Shown here: one piece after another, positions 42,381 through 53,254 of the stretch
How positions within the stretch are numbered: position 1 is the stretch's first letter
Layout of the letters: every line of letters starts with the position of its first letter
Assembly: GCA_903789665.1 (NCBI GenBank)
Contig: CAIFEX010000001.1
Location: 82,748-146,747, forward strand
Source of the DNA: an uncultured Clostridium sp.
GTDB taxonomy: Bacteria > Bacillota > Clostridia > Clostridiales > Clostridiaceae
Reading direction: 5' to 3'
DNA: 64,000 nt
Notes under the pieces: generated by a model
What the model was told of the DNA's origin: nothing
Database searches by the model: none
Seen by the model: the letters and a program-made list of their open reading frames with translations, nothing else
Position numbers and translations under genes: made by a program

Positions 42381-43052
42381 ATGGGTGTAGATAACATAAA
42401 TTCTGTAAATCAAAATGGAGATCTCCAGAAAGTCATGAAGCTGGAGATGATGACGGAAATATTTAAAGAGGCTCTTAAAGATGAGGATTCCTTTCAAATT
42501 GTTATGGAAAGTCTGACAAAGGCATTGTCTGACAGCACCGGAAACATAGACCTGTCTAAATTATCCCTGGACGATGGGGACCTGAGCAAACTGGGATATG
42601 GTGCGGGGGAAAGATTGAATAACGTATACAATAGTGTGAAAAACGATGTGAAAAGCGGCAATTCAAGCATTGACGAAGCAGTGGAAAAGGCTTCAAGAAA
42701 ATACGGTGTTGATGAAAACCTGATAATGGCAGTTATAAAACAGGAGTCCGGTTTCAACCCGCAGGCCAAATCTTCTGCCGGCGCTATGGGACTCATGCAG
42801 CTTATGCCTGGAACGGCCAGTCAGATGGGAGTTACAAATCCCTATGATGTGGATCAGAATGTAGATGGGGGAACAGAATATCTGAAGGATATGTTGAATA
42901 TGTTTGGAAATTCCAAAGAACTTGCCCTTGCGGCATATAACGCAGGACCCGGAACTTTACAGAGCAGGGGAGTGGAAAACAGCTCGGATATTGCCAAACT
43001 GCCTTATGAAACGAGAAATTATGTCCAGAAAGTTATGCAGTACTATGGATAA
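42381..43052 (+). CDS. Lytic transglycosylase (SLT domain), no signal peptide
   Basis: Predicted peptidoglycan lytic transglycosylase, 223 residues. The C-terminal SLT domain (about 105-220) has the catalytic glutamate Glu122 in KQESGFNP, then [16 protein letters not shown] and [10 protein letters not shown], all classic. The first 100 residues are hydrophilic helices without a signal peptide. Export must therefore be unconventional, as with some phage- or flagellum-associated enzymes, or lysis-dependent. GGTGGTGAT precedes two adjacent ATGs; 42381 gives the better spacing. It is probably in one operon with the repeat protein. Confidence 0.88.
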   Translation: MGVDNINSVNQNGDLQKVMKLEMMTEIFKEALKDEDSFQIVMESLTKALSDSTGNIDLSKLSLDDGDLSKLGYGAGERLNNVYNSVKNDVKSGNSSIDEAVEKASRKYGVDENLIMAVIKQESGFNPQAKSSAGAMGLMQLMPGTASQMGVTNPYDVDQNVDGGTEYLKDMLNMFGNSKELALAAYNAGPGTLQSRGVENSSDIAKLPYETRNYVQKVMQYYG

Positions 43053-43108
43053 TGAAATTGTATAATTGTGAAATACAGAACTCAGCTTATATATTTATTT
43101 ATAAACTG

Positions 43109-43139
43109 AAAACACTAAGCTTTGTGCTTGGTGTTTTTT
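43109..43139 (+). terminator. Terminator of the repeat-protein/SLT operon
   Basis: AACACTAAGC pairs with GCTTGGTGTT (one G-U), loop TTTGT, followed by TTTT. Confidence 0.85.
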
Positions 43140-43205
43140 ATTGTATATGATTTGATTTAAACTGGAAAAATACTTATATTATTATATAGAGAGGAGGGGA
43201 TTAAA

Positions 43206-43922
43206 GTGGACAGATTGGATAAAATACTGTCTAATTTAGGATATGGTACGAGAAAGGAAGTAAAATCCATAATAAAAAATGGGGGAGTCAGAATAGATGG
43301 GACAACAGTGAAAGACAATTCAAAGAAGGTAGATCCCTGCAGCTGTAAAATAGAAATAGCAGGTAAGGATGTGGAATATAAGAAATATATATACATCTTG
43401 ATGAACAAACCCTGTGGAGTTGTGTCTGCAACATTTGACAATTTCGATGAGACGGTCATAGATATTTTGGAACCCAGATATCAAGTTTTTAAGCCATTTC
43501 CTGTGGGAAGGCTGGATAAAGACACCAGGGGGCTGCTTTTGATTACCAATGATGGAAAATTGAATCACAGACTTATATCCCCTAGAAATCATGTGAACAA
43601 GGTATATTATGCCGAAGTAGATAAACCGCTGGGGAAATTTGATGTTGATAAATTTAAAAAGGGAATAGTGTTAAAAGACGGATATAAGTGCATGCCTGCG
43701 GAATTGAACATTATAGAATCTGCAGAAAATGGCTCCAGGGCAGAAGTGACCGTACAGGAAGGAAAATTTCATCAGATCAAAAAAATGTTTGATTCTCTAG
43801 GAAAAAATGTGCTTTATTTGAGAAGAATACAATTTGGACCGATAAAATTAGAGGACAATTTAGAGGAAGGAGAATATAGAGAATTGTCTAAAGATGAAAT
43901 TGAAAGCATAAAGATAATTTAA
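43206..43922 (+). CDS. rRNA pseudouridine synthase (RsuA/RluB/E/F family)
   Basis: Isomerises a specific uridine in ribosomal RNA. The 238-residue protein has an N-terminal S4 RNA-binding domain (RLDKILSNLGYGTRKEVKSIIKNGGV) and the catalytic domain with the aspartate motif PVGRLDKDTRGLLL, followed by VQEGKFHQIKKMF. The start is GTG after GAGGAGGGG. The family has members for 16S position 516 and for several 23S positions; which one applies cannot be told from sequence. Confidence 0.92.
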   Translation: MDRLDKILSNLGYGTRKEVKSIIKNGGVRIDGTTVKDNSKKVDPCSCKIEIAGKDVEYKKYIYILMNKPCGVVSATFDNFDETVIDILEPRYQVFKPFPVGRLDKDTRGLLLITNDGKLNHRLISPRNHVNKVYYAEVDKPLGKFDVDKFKKGIVLKDGYKCMPAELNIIESAENGSRAEVTVQEGKFHQIKKMFDSLGKNVLYLRRIQFGPIKLEDNLEEGEYRELSKDEIESIKII

Positions 43923-44027
43923 ATATAAAATTTTTTTATTCATAACTTGATATTTTATTGTAGTTTTACTATAATAAAAGTGCAACAATAAATAAAAGGA
44001 ATAATAGCCCCCTTTTTATTTATGAGC

Positions 44028-44064
44028 AAACAGTCCATGCCCCAATGGACTGTTTTAATTTTAT
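44028..44064 (+). terminator. Terminator after the pseudouridine synthase gene
   Basis: AAACAGTCCAT pairs with ATGGACTGTTT, loop GCCCCA, then TAATTTT. The stem is perfect. The rest of 43923-44255 shows nothing else. Confidence 0.85.
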
Positions 44065-44255
44065 AATTGTGTTTTTATATGAAATTTCCTTAATTAATTT
44101 CGGCAATATTGGGGGAATTTATTTATTTTACCAGTGAATATAATTCAATATGCTATATTGCAAAAATATTTGTAGTTTTGTGGATTAATGTTTTAATACG
44201 TGATAAAATTAAATAAGAACACTAGATAAACATACATGAATAAGGAGTGGCGTTC

Positions 44256-44549
44256 ATGGGAGAATATAAATCCAAATTACAAAGTAAAGAAATGGATTAT
44301 TTATGCGAAGCGGTACTGTGCTTGAAAACAAAGGAAGAGTGCTACAGGTTTTTTGATGATATATGTACCATAAATGAAATAAAATCTTTGGAACAGAGGC
44401 TCCAGGTTGCAAAAATGTTGAACAATAAAAAAACATATCTGGATATTGCGGCTGCAACGGGAGCCAGTACGGCTACTATAAGCAGAGTCAATAGATGCCT
44501 CAATTATGGAAGCGATGGATACAAAATAGTATTGGGAAGATTAAAATAA
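44256..44549 (+). CDS. TrpR-related regulator YerC/YecD
   Basis: A 97-residue DNA-binding protein of the TrpR-like YerC/YecD family. The pattern is clear: EEC-RFFDDICTINEIKSLEQRL, then VAKMLNNKKTYLDIAAATGASTATISRVNRCLNYG, a helix-turn-helix. AAGGAG lies eight bases before the ATG at 44256. In Bacillus this gene neighbours pcrA and ligA (yerC/pcrB region), and here it also precedes pcrA-ligA. Ligand and targets are unknown. Confidence 0.88.
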   Translation: MGEYKSKLQSKEMDYLCEAVLCLKTKEECYRFFDDICTINEIKSLEQRLQVAKMLNNKKTYLDIAAATGASTATISRVNRCLNYGSDGYKIVLGRLK

Positions 44550-44575
44550 AATATTTCCGTTATAAGTTAAATTTG

Positions 44576-44608
44576 AATGTGTTGATAAGTTGTCTCAGCA
44601 CATTTTTT
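44576..44608 (+). terminator. Terminator of the YerC gene
   Basis: AATGTGTTGA pairs with TCAGCACATT (one G-U) over a 9-base loop, followed by TTTTGT. Confidence 0.75.
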
Positions 44609-44740
44609 GTGCCTTATATGATTAAAGTACCGCTAAAATGTTATAATATTAGACATGAAGCAGATATGTTTGTGCGCTCCGGGTTTGTATGCTACATGGC
44701 AAGCGGCATAAATTTCGGGCTGTACATTTTAAACTGCAAA

Positions 44741-44769
44741 TTGCTTATTGTACTTTGTATAAATACAAT
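44741..44769 (+). promoter_or_regulatory. Promoter of pcrA-ligA
   Basis: TTGCTT (44741-44746) and TACAAT (44764-44769) are 17 bp apart, close to the pcrA start. Confidence 0.5.
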
Positions 44770-44786
44770 AAATAGGAGTGAATTTT

Positions 44787-47027
44787 ATGGATTTGAAAAG
44801 TCTTTTAAACCGGGAACAGTATGAGGCAGCAACGACAATAGATGGTCCATTGCTTATTTTAGCTGGGGCGGGATCTGGAAAGACGAGAGTTCTCACTTAC
44901 AGGGTAGCTCACATGATTGAGGATTTAGGCATATATCCCTCGGAGATACTGGCCATAACCTTTACCAACAAGGCGGCCGGAGAAATGAAGGACAGGATAA
45001 GGGGACTTGTTGGAAATGAAGTGGAAGGGATGTGGATATCCACATTTCATTCGAGTTGTGTGAGAATATTGAGGAGAGAAATAGATAAGCTCGGATATAA
45101 TAAGAATTTTGCCATATACGACAGTTATGATCAGAAGGTACTTGTAAAACAGTGTATGGAAGAACTGGATATAAATGACAAGGATATAACGGACAGAGAG
45201 ATAATAAATAAAATCAGCGGGCAGAAGGATATTCTTGTATCTCCGGAGCAGTTCAAAAAGGAAAATGAGGGAAATTTTAGAACTAATAGGATTGCAGACG
45301 TCTATTTGTTGTATCAAAAAAAATTAAAGGACAATAATGCCCTGGACTTTGATGATCTTATATATAAAACTGTCCAGCTTTTTAAGGATTATCCGGAGGT
45401 GCTGGGGTTTTACCAGAGAAAATTCAAATATATAATGGTAGATGAATACCAGGATACCAATAGATCTCAGTACGAGTTTATCAGGTTGCTGGCTCAGGGT
45501 TATAAGAATATATGTGTAGTTGGAGATGACGACCAGTGCATCTATGCCTGGAGAGGGGCGGATGTGAAAAATATATTGGATTTTGAGAAGGATTATCCAA
45601 ATGCAAAGGTGATAAAATTAGAGCAGAATTATAGATCAAAGGGCAATATATTGAGAGCGGCCAATGATGTTATAAGCAACAATACCTACAGAAAGAAAAA
45701 AGTGCTTAGGACTGAAAATGAAAACGGGGACAAAATAAAATTATACAGGGCTTATTCTGACATGGACGAAGGAAGGTATGTGGCTTTCAAGATAAAGGAT
45801 ATATTAGCCAGAGATAAGGGGAAACAGTATAAGGACTTTGCAGTACTGTACAGGACAAATGCACAGTCCCGTATTTTTGAGGATGCCTTTATGAAGGCCA
45901 ATATACCTTACAGGATAATTGGGGGTCTCAAATTCTATGACAGAAAAGAAATAAAGGATATTATGGCATACCTGAAATTTATAAATAATCCTCTGGATGA
46001 CATAAGCTTAAAGAGGATAATAAATGTCCCCAAAAGGAGCATAGGAGATTCTACAGTCCAAAAAATACAGAATTTTGCCAGCTCCATGGAAGAATCACTG
46101 TACAATGTGATTCTGGACGTGGACGAAGTATCTAGTTTGTCTAAGAGAAGTGTGAATTCCATAAAGAAATTTGTGAGTATAATAAACAGTTTTATTAAAA
46201 GCAGGGATAAGGTGCCTGTTTCGAGCCTTATAAAGGAGATATTGGATATAACGGGATATTTGGAGGGACTCAAAGACAGTGAGGAAGCGGATAATGTAAG
46301 CAGGGTGGAGAACCTCAAGGAACTTGTATCGGCTGCATCTGAATTTGAAGCCGTTTCCGAGGACACTTCCCTTTCTGCATTTTTGGAGAAGGTAACGTTG
46401 GTTTCGGATATAGATAATTTTGATGAAGATGCCGATTCCGTTGTGCTTATGACCGTGCACAGTGCTAAGGGTCTTGAATTTCCGATAGTGTTCATGGTAG
46501 GAATGGAAAACGGCATATTTCCGGGAATGCAGTCCCTGGATAATCCCAAGGAAATGGAGGAGTCGAGGAGGCTCTGCTATGTTGGCATAACCAGGGCAAA
46601 GGAACAGCTCTATATGACTTCGGCTGAAACAAGGCGGGTATTTGGAAGAATGGTTTCATATGAGCAGTCTAATTTTATAGACGAGATATCCAGAGAATTG
46701 AAAGAATATGATACTGTGGGAAAAAGCAGGATCAATAACTTCCCGAATAATGTTTTAAATAATAATGATTTTTTATGGAAGAAGAGATCAAATTCGAGGA
46801 ATTTATCGGAACCTTCAGGAGTTTCTGCTGAAAAAGATATCTCCAGTGACAGGTATTTGAAACCTGATGGCATAAGAGAAGGTATAAAAGTTAGACACAG
46901 TAAATTTGGTGTGGGAACTATTGTAAGCGTGTCAAGAAATGGGAGCGATATAAAACTTACCATAGTTTTTGACAAAATGGGAATAAAGAATTTGATGTAC
47001 GGGATAGTACCACTGGAAGCTGTATGA
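44787..47027 (+). CDS. pcrA: ATP-dependent DNA helicase PcrA (UvrD family)
   Basis: A 3'-5' superfamily 1 DNA helicase for repair and removal of proteins from DNA. The 746-residue protein shows Walker A AGAGSGKT (26-33), Walker B/motif II DEYQDTN, motif III GDDDQCIYAWRGA, motif V VHSAKGLEFP and motif VI YVGITRAKEQLY. The C-terminal tail has the RNA-polymerase-interacting domain HSKFGVGTIVSV. AGGAG eight bases upstream supports ATG 44787. It is followed 37 bp later by ligA, the standard Firmicute order. Confidence 0.97.
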   Translation: MDLKSLLNREQYEAATTIDGPLLILAGAGSGKTRVLTYRVAHMIEDLGIYPSEILAITFTNKAAGEMKDRIRGLVGNEVEGMWISTFHSSCVRILRREIDKLGYNKNFAIYDSYDQKVLVKQCMEELDINDKDITDREIINKISGQKDILVSPEQFKKENEGNFRTNRIADVYLLYQKKLKDNNALDFDDLIYKTVQLFKDYPEVLGFYQRKFKYIMVDEYQDTNRSQYEFIRLLAQGYKNICVVGDDDQCIYAWRGADVKNILDFEKDYPNAKVIKLEQNYRSKGNILRAANDVISNNTYRKKKVLRTENENGDKIKLYRAYSDMDEGRYVAFKIKDILARDKGKQYKDFAVLYRTNAQSRIFEDAFMKANIPYRIIGGLKFYDRKEIKDIMAYLKFINNPLDDISLKRIINVPKRSIGDSTVQKIQNFASSMEESLYNVILDVDEVSSLSKRSVNSIKKFVSIINSFIKSRDKVPVSSLIKEILDITGYLEGLKDSEEADNVSRVENLKELVSAASEFEAVSEDTSLSAFLEKVTLVSDIDNFDEDADSVVLMTVHSAKGLEFPIVFMVGMENGIFPGMQSLDNPKEMEESRRLCYVGITRAKEQLYMTSAETRRVFGRMVSYEQSNFIDEISRELKEYDTVGKSRINNFPNNVLNNNDFLWKKRSNSRNLSEPSGVSAEKDISSDRYLKPDGIREGIKVRHSKFGVGTIVSVSRNGSDIKLTIVFDKMGIKNLMYGIVPLEAV

Positions 47028-47055
47028 AAATATATTTTTCCCAATTTACTTATGA

Positions 47056-49062
<2,007 letters not shown>

Positions 49063-49152
49063 ATATTTACAAAACAATTAAAGTGAGTTATTATAAAAAT
49101 AGTTTTGTTATATTGGATAATTAAACTTCAGGTAAAATCTGTGGAGGAAAAA

Positions 49153-49422
49153 ATGAAAAAAGCTATAAGTTTATTAGGATGGATAGGTGTTGTATTTACT
49201 ATCGTTGCATTGATATTAACACTCCTCACTACGTATCATTTTACATATGTAAAGTATTTTAATGATTATTATACGCTGCAGTGGAGCATATTTGGAACTA
49301 TGATAATATGGGCTGTTAATATGATAGTCTTTAGAACTAATTTTAGAAATATAGTATATCCTATAACTTGTATAGTAATAGCCTGTGTAACAATGTTTTT
49401 TATGCATATGAAAGTTTTCTAA
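49153..49422 (+). CDS. Small three-span membrane protein
   Basis: An 89-residue protein with three hydrophobic segments (about 5-26, 44-60 and 66-85). GGAGG lies a few bases before ATG 49153; the open frame extends 16 codons further upstream but with no ribosome site. It follows ligA by 90 bp and ends before a terminator. Its function is not recognised. Confidence 0.65.
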   Translation: MKKAISLLGWIGVVFTIVALILTLLTTYHFTYVKYFNDYYTLQWSIFGTMIIWAVNMIVFRTNFRNIVYPITCIVIACVTMFFMHMKVF

Positions 49423-49428
49423 ATGGTT

Positions 49429-49463
49429 ATAAGACAATCTTAGGAAGATTGCCTTATTTTTTT
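49429..49463. terminator. Terminator between convergent small genes
   Basis: ATAAG(A)CAATCTT pairs with AAGATTG(C)CTTAT, loop AGG, followed by seven Ts. It closes the plus-strand gene; the minus-strand small gene has its stop codon inside the right arm. Confidence 0.8.
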
Positions 49464-49618
49464 GAAATCATATGTATATATTGTGCCAGCTTTTCCAGAA
49501 TGTAATTTTTATATTTTAACTGTGACAGAGCTTGCTTAACAGTTATAAATCCCCAGATTGAAACGAATATGATGGTACACATGGTCAGTATGCCGAAAAT
49601 TTCTATTACAAGTAACAT
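49454..49618 (-). CDS. Small membrane-anchored protein (54 residues)
   Basis: A short frame on the minus strand, translated MLLVIEIFGILTMCTIIFVS..., with one membrane segment (residues 2-26) and a basic amphipathic tail ending in HMISKK. It has a textbook ribosome site (GGAGGAG, then ATG at 49618) and an extended -10 promoter TGATATAAT on the minus strand (49689-49681). Size and topology fit a small regulatory or stress membrane protein. The family is unknown. Confidence 0.65.
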   Translation of the reverse strand: MLLVIEIFGILTMCTIIFVSIWGFITVKQALSQLKYKNYILEKLAQYIHMISKK

Positions 49619-49680
49619 TTTACACTCCTCCATATAATTAAAATCTCAAGGATATAAAAGTGCCTAAAATATACATAGAC

Positions 49681-49689
49681 ATTATATCA
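49681..49689 (-). promoter_or_regulatory. Extended -10 promoter for the 54-residue gene
   Basis: On the minus strand TGATATAAT (extended -10) stands about 63 bp before the start at 49618. No clear -35. Confidence 0.4.
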
Positions 49690-49806
49690 TAAAAAATTTA
49701 TATAAAAAATTTATATAAAAAAATATATAATGCAATTTGATTATTTTTATAATAACTGACAATAATTTAAACTGTATTCCATTATCATTAAAGTAAGGAG
49801 ATATAT

Positions 49807-51417
49807 ATGAAGAAACTTATCTGTATAATGTCCATTATATTAATAATTTCGATTATTTCCATAACACTGATAGGGGGCTCTCTGGAAAAAAGGGTTCAGG
49901 AGGCCGGGAGCAGCGACTATAAAGATAGTCTGGTATATAATATGGGCAAATTACCTGAAAATTTGATAATGCTCAATTCCAGCAATGTGAGGCAGAAAGA
50001 TATACTTGCAAATACATTCGAAGGCCTTGTGGACAGTGATGAAAATGGAAAAATAATTCCTGGACTGGCAGAGGATTGGAGTGTAGATGAAAGTGGAACT
50101 AGCTATACTTTTAAGATAAGAAAAGATGCCAGGTGGAGTGATGGTTCCCCTATTACCGCACATGACTTTGTGGATTTTTTCTCCAGTATATTAAACAAGG
50201 ACATGGACAATATATATGCCAAACAGTTGAATTGTATATTTGGGGCGGAAAAATACAGGCAGGGCAGATGCAATTTTGAAGATGTTGCTGTAAATGCCGT
50301 GGATACAAGGACCCTGCGCATAAGGCTGAATTATCCCTGCAATTATTTTTTGAATATACTTGCACAACCTGTGTATTCCCTCAGGAATATTGATTACAAG
50401 CTTGTGAACTGGAAAAAAAATTATAAATCAATACTTTACTCCGGAAGTTTTGTAATAGATAGGATATCTCAGGACGGCAGTGTTATTCTGAAGAAAAATA
50501 ACAGCTACTGGAATAAATCCCGGGTAAAGAGCAGTAAAATAGTGTTTACATCATTAAATACCAGTGAAAGTGCATTGGCGGCTTTCGAGAAGGACAGGAT
50601 AAATGTGTTTACCAATCCTCCTTTAGGTGAAATAAAAAATATAAAAAATAAAGTAAATTACATAACTTCACCTAGACTGGAGGGAAAGGGCATAGTATTC
50701 AATATGAAAAAGAAAAATGTAACGTCGGAAGCTGAATTTAGAAATTTTGTGTCTCTGGTGGTTGACAGGGGTAATATAGTAAAGAATATATTGTATGATA
50801 CTGCCTCCGCAGCTGATTCCTACATACCGGATTATGTAAGCGATGGACTAAATGGCAGGTTCATGAATAGGGTGTTTTTTCAGAATACATCACAGAGGGA
50901 AAGTGCTGTGGAGACAATTAAGAATTTAAATTATGACAAGAATAAACATCTTGTATTCATATATGTGGATAGTGTAGAGAATAAAAAAGTGTGTGAGAAC
51001 ATAGCTGAAAATATTGAGAAGGCTTCTGGAATAACTGTGGACTGCCGTGGATATGAATCGTCCAGGTTTAATCAGCAGTTGAAAGGTGGATATTATGATA
51101 TGGCAGAAATAGACTACAGGGGAGACTATGATTATCCGCTGGCGTTTTTGAATATGTGGAGCTCTTCTTCGGCCTATGGTTTATGTGGGTACAGAAATGA
51201 GAAGATAGATAATGAGTTGATGGATGCAGTATTCCAAAAAGATAACTCTCAAAGAATAGAGATATTTAGAGATATAGAAAGTGACTTGGCCCAGGATATG
51301 CCGATGGTGCCTCTGTATTTTGAAAATACGGTTGTCGTTTCAAAAACTTACATCTCAGGTGTCTATGCGGATAAATTAGGTAATATAAAGTTGGATAGGG
51401 CTTATCTGGTTCATTGA
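49807..51417 (+). CDS. Oligopeptide-type substrate-binding protein (SBP family 5), orphan
   Basis: Extracytoplasmic solute-binding protein of the OppA/SBP_bac_5 family, 536 residues. An N-terminal hydrophobic segment (about 4-24) acts as signal or anchor, but no lipobox cysteine follows, unlike most Gram-positive OppA proteins. Family motifs include LAEDWSVDESGTSYTFKIRKDARWSDGSPITAHDF and the C-terminal DMPMVPLYFENTVVVS. No permease or ATPase genes are beside it, so it is either an orphan feeder for a distant transporter or a signalling binder. The ribosome site is TAAGGAGA. Confidence 0.9.
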   Translation: MKKLICIMSIILIISIISITLIGGSLEKRVQEAGSSDYKDSLVYNMGKLPENLIMLNSSNVRQKDILANTFEGLVDSDENGKIIPGLAEDWSVDESGTSYTFKIRKDARWSDGSPITAHDFVDFFSSILNKDMDNIYAKQLNCIFGAEKYRQGRCNFEDVAVNAVDTRTLRIRLNYPCNYFLNILAQPVYSLRNIDYKLVNWKKNYKSILYSGSFVIDRISQDGSVILKKNNSYWNKSRVKSSKIVFTSLNTSESALAAFEKDRINVFTNPPLGEIKNIKNKVNYITSPRLEGKGIVFNMKKKNVTSEAEFRNFVSLVVDRGNIVKNILYDTASAADSYIPDYVSDGLNGRFMNRVFFQNTSQRESAVETIKNLNYDKNKHLVFIYVDSVENKKVCENIAENIEKASGITVDCRGYESSRFNQQLKGGYYDMAEIDYRGDYDYPLAFLNMWSSSSAYGLCGYRNEKIDNELMDAVFQKDNSQRIEIFRDIESDLAQDMPMVPLYFENTVVVSKTYISGVYADKLGNIKLDRAYLVH

Positions 51418-51442
51418 TTATTCCGGCCTATCATAAATGGAA

Positions 51443-51518
51443 ATTCTTAGGCTTAAGTGAAGGAAGATATTTCTTTATTCCGCTTAAACCTAAGAATAGT
51501 TTCATTGTTTTATTTTTT
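51443..51518. terminator. Large terminator hairpin after the binding-protein gene
   Basis: ATTCTTAGGCTTAAG (51443-51457) pairs with CTTAAACCTAAGAAT (51483-51497) with one mismatch and an inner GGAA/TTCC pair. A T-rich stretch follows (TTTTATTTTTT, ending at 51518). It lies between the plus-strand binding-protein gene and the minus-strand 47-residue gene. Confidence 0.7.
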
Positions 51519-51653
51519 ACCTGATTCTTTTGGAGAAAAGTACATGCAATTTGTCTTTTGGGATGGAATATCTTCAATAGAAGTAATGTGGTTCAGAGTA
51601 CATTTCCCGTTTTTCTCGTGTATACATTTTTCAGAGCAGTTAATATTCATCAT
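51510..51653 (-). CDS. Small cysteine-rich protein (47 residues)
   Basis: A short frame on the minus strand beginning MMNINCSEKCIHEKNGKCTL and ending FSPKESGKK, with four cysteines in a C-x3-C...C...C pattern that could bind a metal. The ribosome site AAGGTGAT is well placed before ATG 51653. Similar small cysteine-rich frames are common in clostridia, often misannotated as hydroxymyristoyl-ACP dehydratase; this is from memory. Its stop overlaps the T-run of the neighbouring terminator. Confidence 0.7.
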   Translation of the reverse strand: MMNINCSEKCIHEKNGKCTLNHITSIEDIPSQKTNCMYFSPKESGKK

Positions 51654-51762
51654 TTGCCTATCACCTTCCTTATAAAGAATCAGGTTAACCTTTAAGTTTA
51701 ACTGGCTTGTACTGGAGTGATATTATTATATCCCAAAGGTAAAAGATTTATCCTTCTGAATT

Positions 51763-53178
51763 TTAAAATGAAAGTTTCATCCTGGGATTTAGAAAGTGCA
51801 GCACGGTAAAAAATATGAACATGTTTTTATATGCGTCAAATGAAACTTTTATGGATTTGAATCTTTTCTTTTTCATACTGTAAGTTACGTATTTGCAGAA
51901 AACGGGTGCTATTTCACAAGCTTCGGGAGATGGAACTGAAGACGTCCTGAAATTTTGCTCGTTTATTAGATCTTCTGATTTGAGAGAAAAATTTCTATAT
52001 CGTTCTACATTATTTAGGTCGGGAGCCTCCGGCCAGCTTAAGATCATACCTGAATCTATAAGTTGGCGCTTGAATATATCCAGTACTACCAGGCTGTTTT
52101 TATTTCTATTTTTATATATGTCTACATTTAGCAGAAAAGCCATTAAGTACAGAATGACCTCGAGACATGTAAATTCCGTATTTTTTTTGGATGTATTTTT
52201 TATAAACAGTCCTTTTTCCGAATCATAAAGTTTTAAGAGTTTTTCAAATATGAAATCTGCATTGTCTTTGTACTTTATGAAATTCGTATATTTGTATATC
52301 ATTATAAAATTTATATAATTCAGGGAGTCATTTTCCACATTTGTTTCCTTTATCATGCCTGACTGGGAATTTGTGTGGTAAAATTTTTCAAAAATGAGTT
52401 CTGATATGTCAAGTATCAAGTCTTTGCACCTATTGTCTCTGGAATACCCGTAGAATATATTTAGTGCAAAACATAATTTTGTAAGCTCTTCAAAGGATAA
52501 TTCGTATAGATCATTTCTTGAATCAATAAGCATATCTAGAATGTCGAAGGAAAAATTTTTTAAATCCTCTTTTTCCTCACCGTCCATTAAAGTGCTGCAC
52601 CTGTAATATGCGGCCATTAATAGAGCTTGAGATGAAAATTTGAATTTCTTATGTTTATCTATGAATTTGATCTCCCCCGGATTTGATCCGCTTTCGCATT
52701 TCTTATCTACGAATATACCTTCACTGTTTCTGAAATATGATGCATAGAATTCAAGTTGTTTTTTACTCAGAGAAGTATAGAGTTTTCCCAAATTATATTT
52801 ATTTTTATCTATATTGTGAAAGGAATTGTAGTAATCTGAAAGCTCCATCAAACATAAAGTCATAAATGCATTGCTGTCTATGTTTATTTCCCTCTTGAAT
52901 TTATCATCGTTCCAACACAGCTTGTCGTTTATATTTACGAGAACAGGATTTGCCTTTCTATAAATACATAAAAGTGGAGAAAGATTTTTAAATGTGTTAA
53001 TATCAAAATTGGAGGCAATTCCTTTAACTGAAGTGAGAACTCCGCATTTTGAGTGTAGTACGATATCTTTTAAAGATTCTTTTGAAAAATAAAACAGCTG
53101 TTGTTTGACATTAGTGGGTTTTATTTTATTGATTTTTAAGAAGGGTCCTATATATTTCAAAATATTTACACCTACCAT
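51763..53178 (-). CDS. Unknown helical protein, 471 residues
   Basis: A large soluble protein that I do not recognise. It is rich in leucine, phenylalanine, tyrosine, asparagine and lysine, with many amphipathic helices (for example LLMAAYYRCSTLMDGEEKED and LTKLCFALNIFYGYSRDN). These recall alpha/alpha-barrel or helical-repeat proteins. No signal peptide is seen; a mildly hydrophobic C-terminal segment (NMFIFFTVLHFL) is near the end. ATG 53178 has AGGGAT at a fair distance; an alternative TTG seven codons later has TAGGTGT. It is transcribed away from the PurM-like gene. Confidence 0.7.
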   Translation of the reverse strand: MVGVNILKYIGPFLKINKIKPTNVKQQLFYFSKESLKDIVLHSKCGVLTSVKGIASNFDINTFKNLSPLLCIYRKANPVLVNINDKLCWNDDKFKREINIDSNAFMTLCLMELSDYYNSFHNIDKNKYNLGKLYTSLSKKQLEFYASYFRNSEGIFVDKKCESGSNPGEIKFIDKHKKFKFSSQALLMAAYYRCSTLMDGEEKEDLKNFSFDILDMLIDSRNDLYELSFEELTKLCFALNIFYGYSRDNRCKDLILDISELIFEKFYHTNSQSGMIKETNVENDSLNYINFIMIYKYTNFIKYKDNADFIFEKLLKLYDSEKGLFIKNTSKKNTEFTCLEVILYLMAFLLNVDIYKNRNKNSLVVLDIFKRQLIDSGMILSWPEAPDLNNVERYRNFSLKSEDLINEQNFRTSSVPSPEACEIAPVFCKYVTYSMKKKRFKSIKVSFDAYKNMFIFFTVLHFLNPRMKLSF

Positions 53179-53254
53179 AAATTAATCCCTATATAGATAA
53201 TATGAAAGTAGGTTTGAAATAGTGAATGTTTATTTTAGAAAGGAAGAAAATTTT

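Noticed and set aside
45935..46549. 204-codon open frame antisense to pcrA
   Set aside because: Serine/leucine-rich reverse-strand shadow of a conserved helicase gene.
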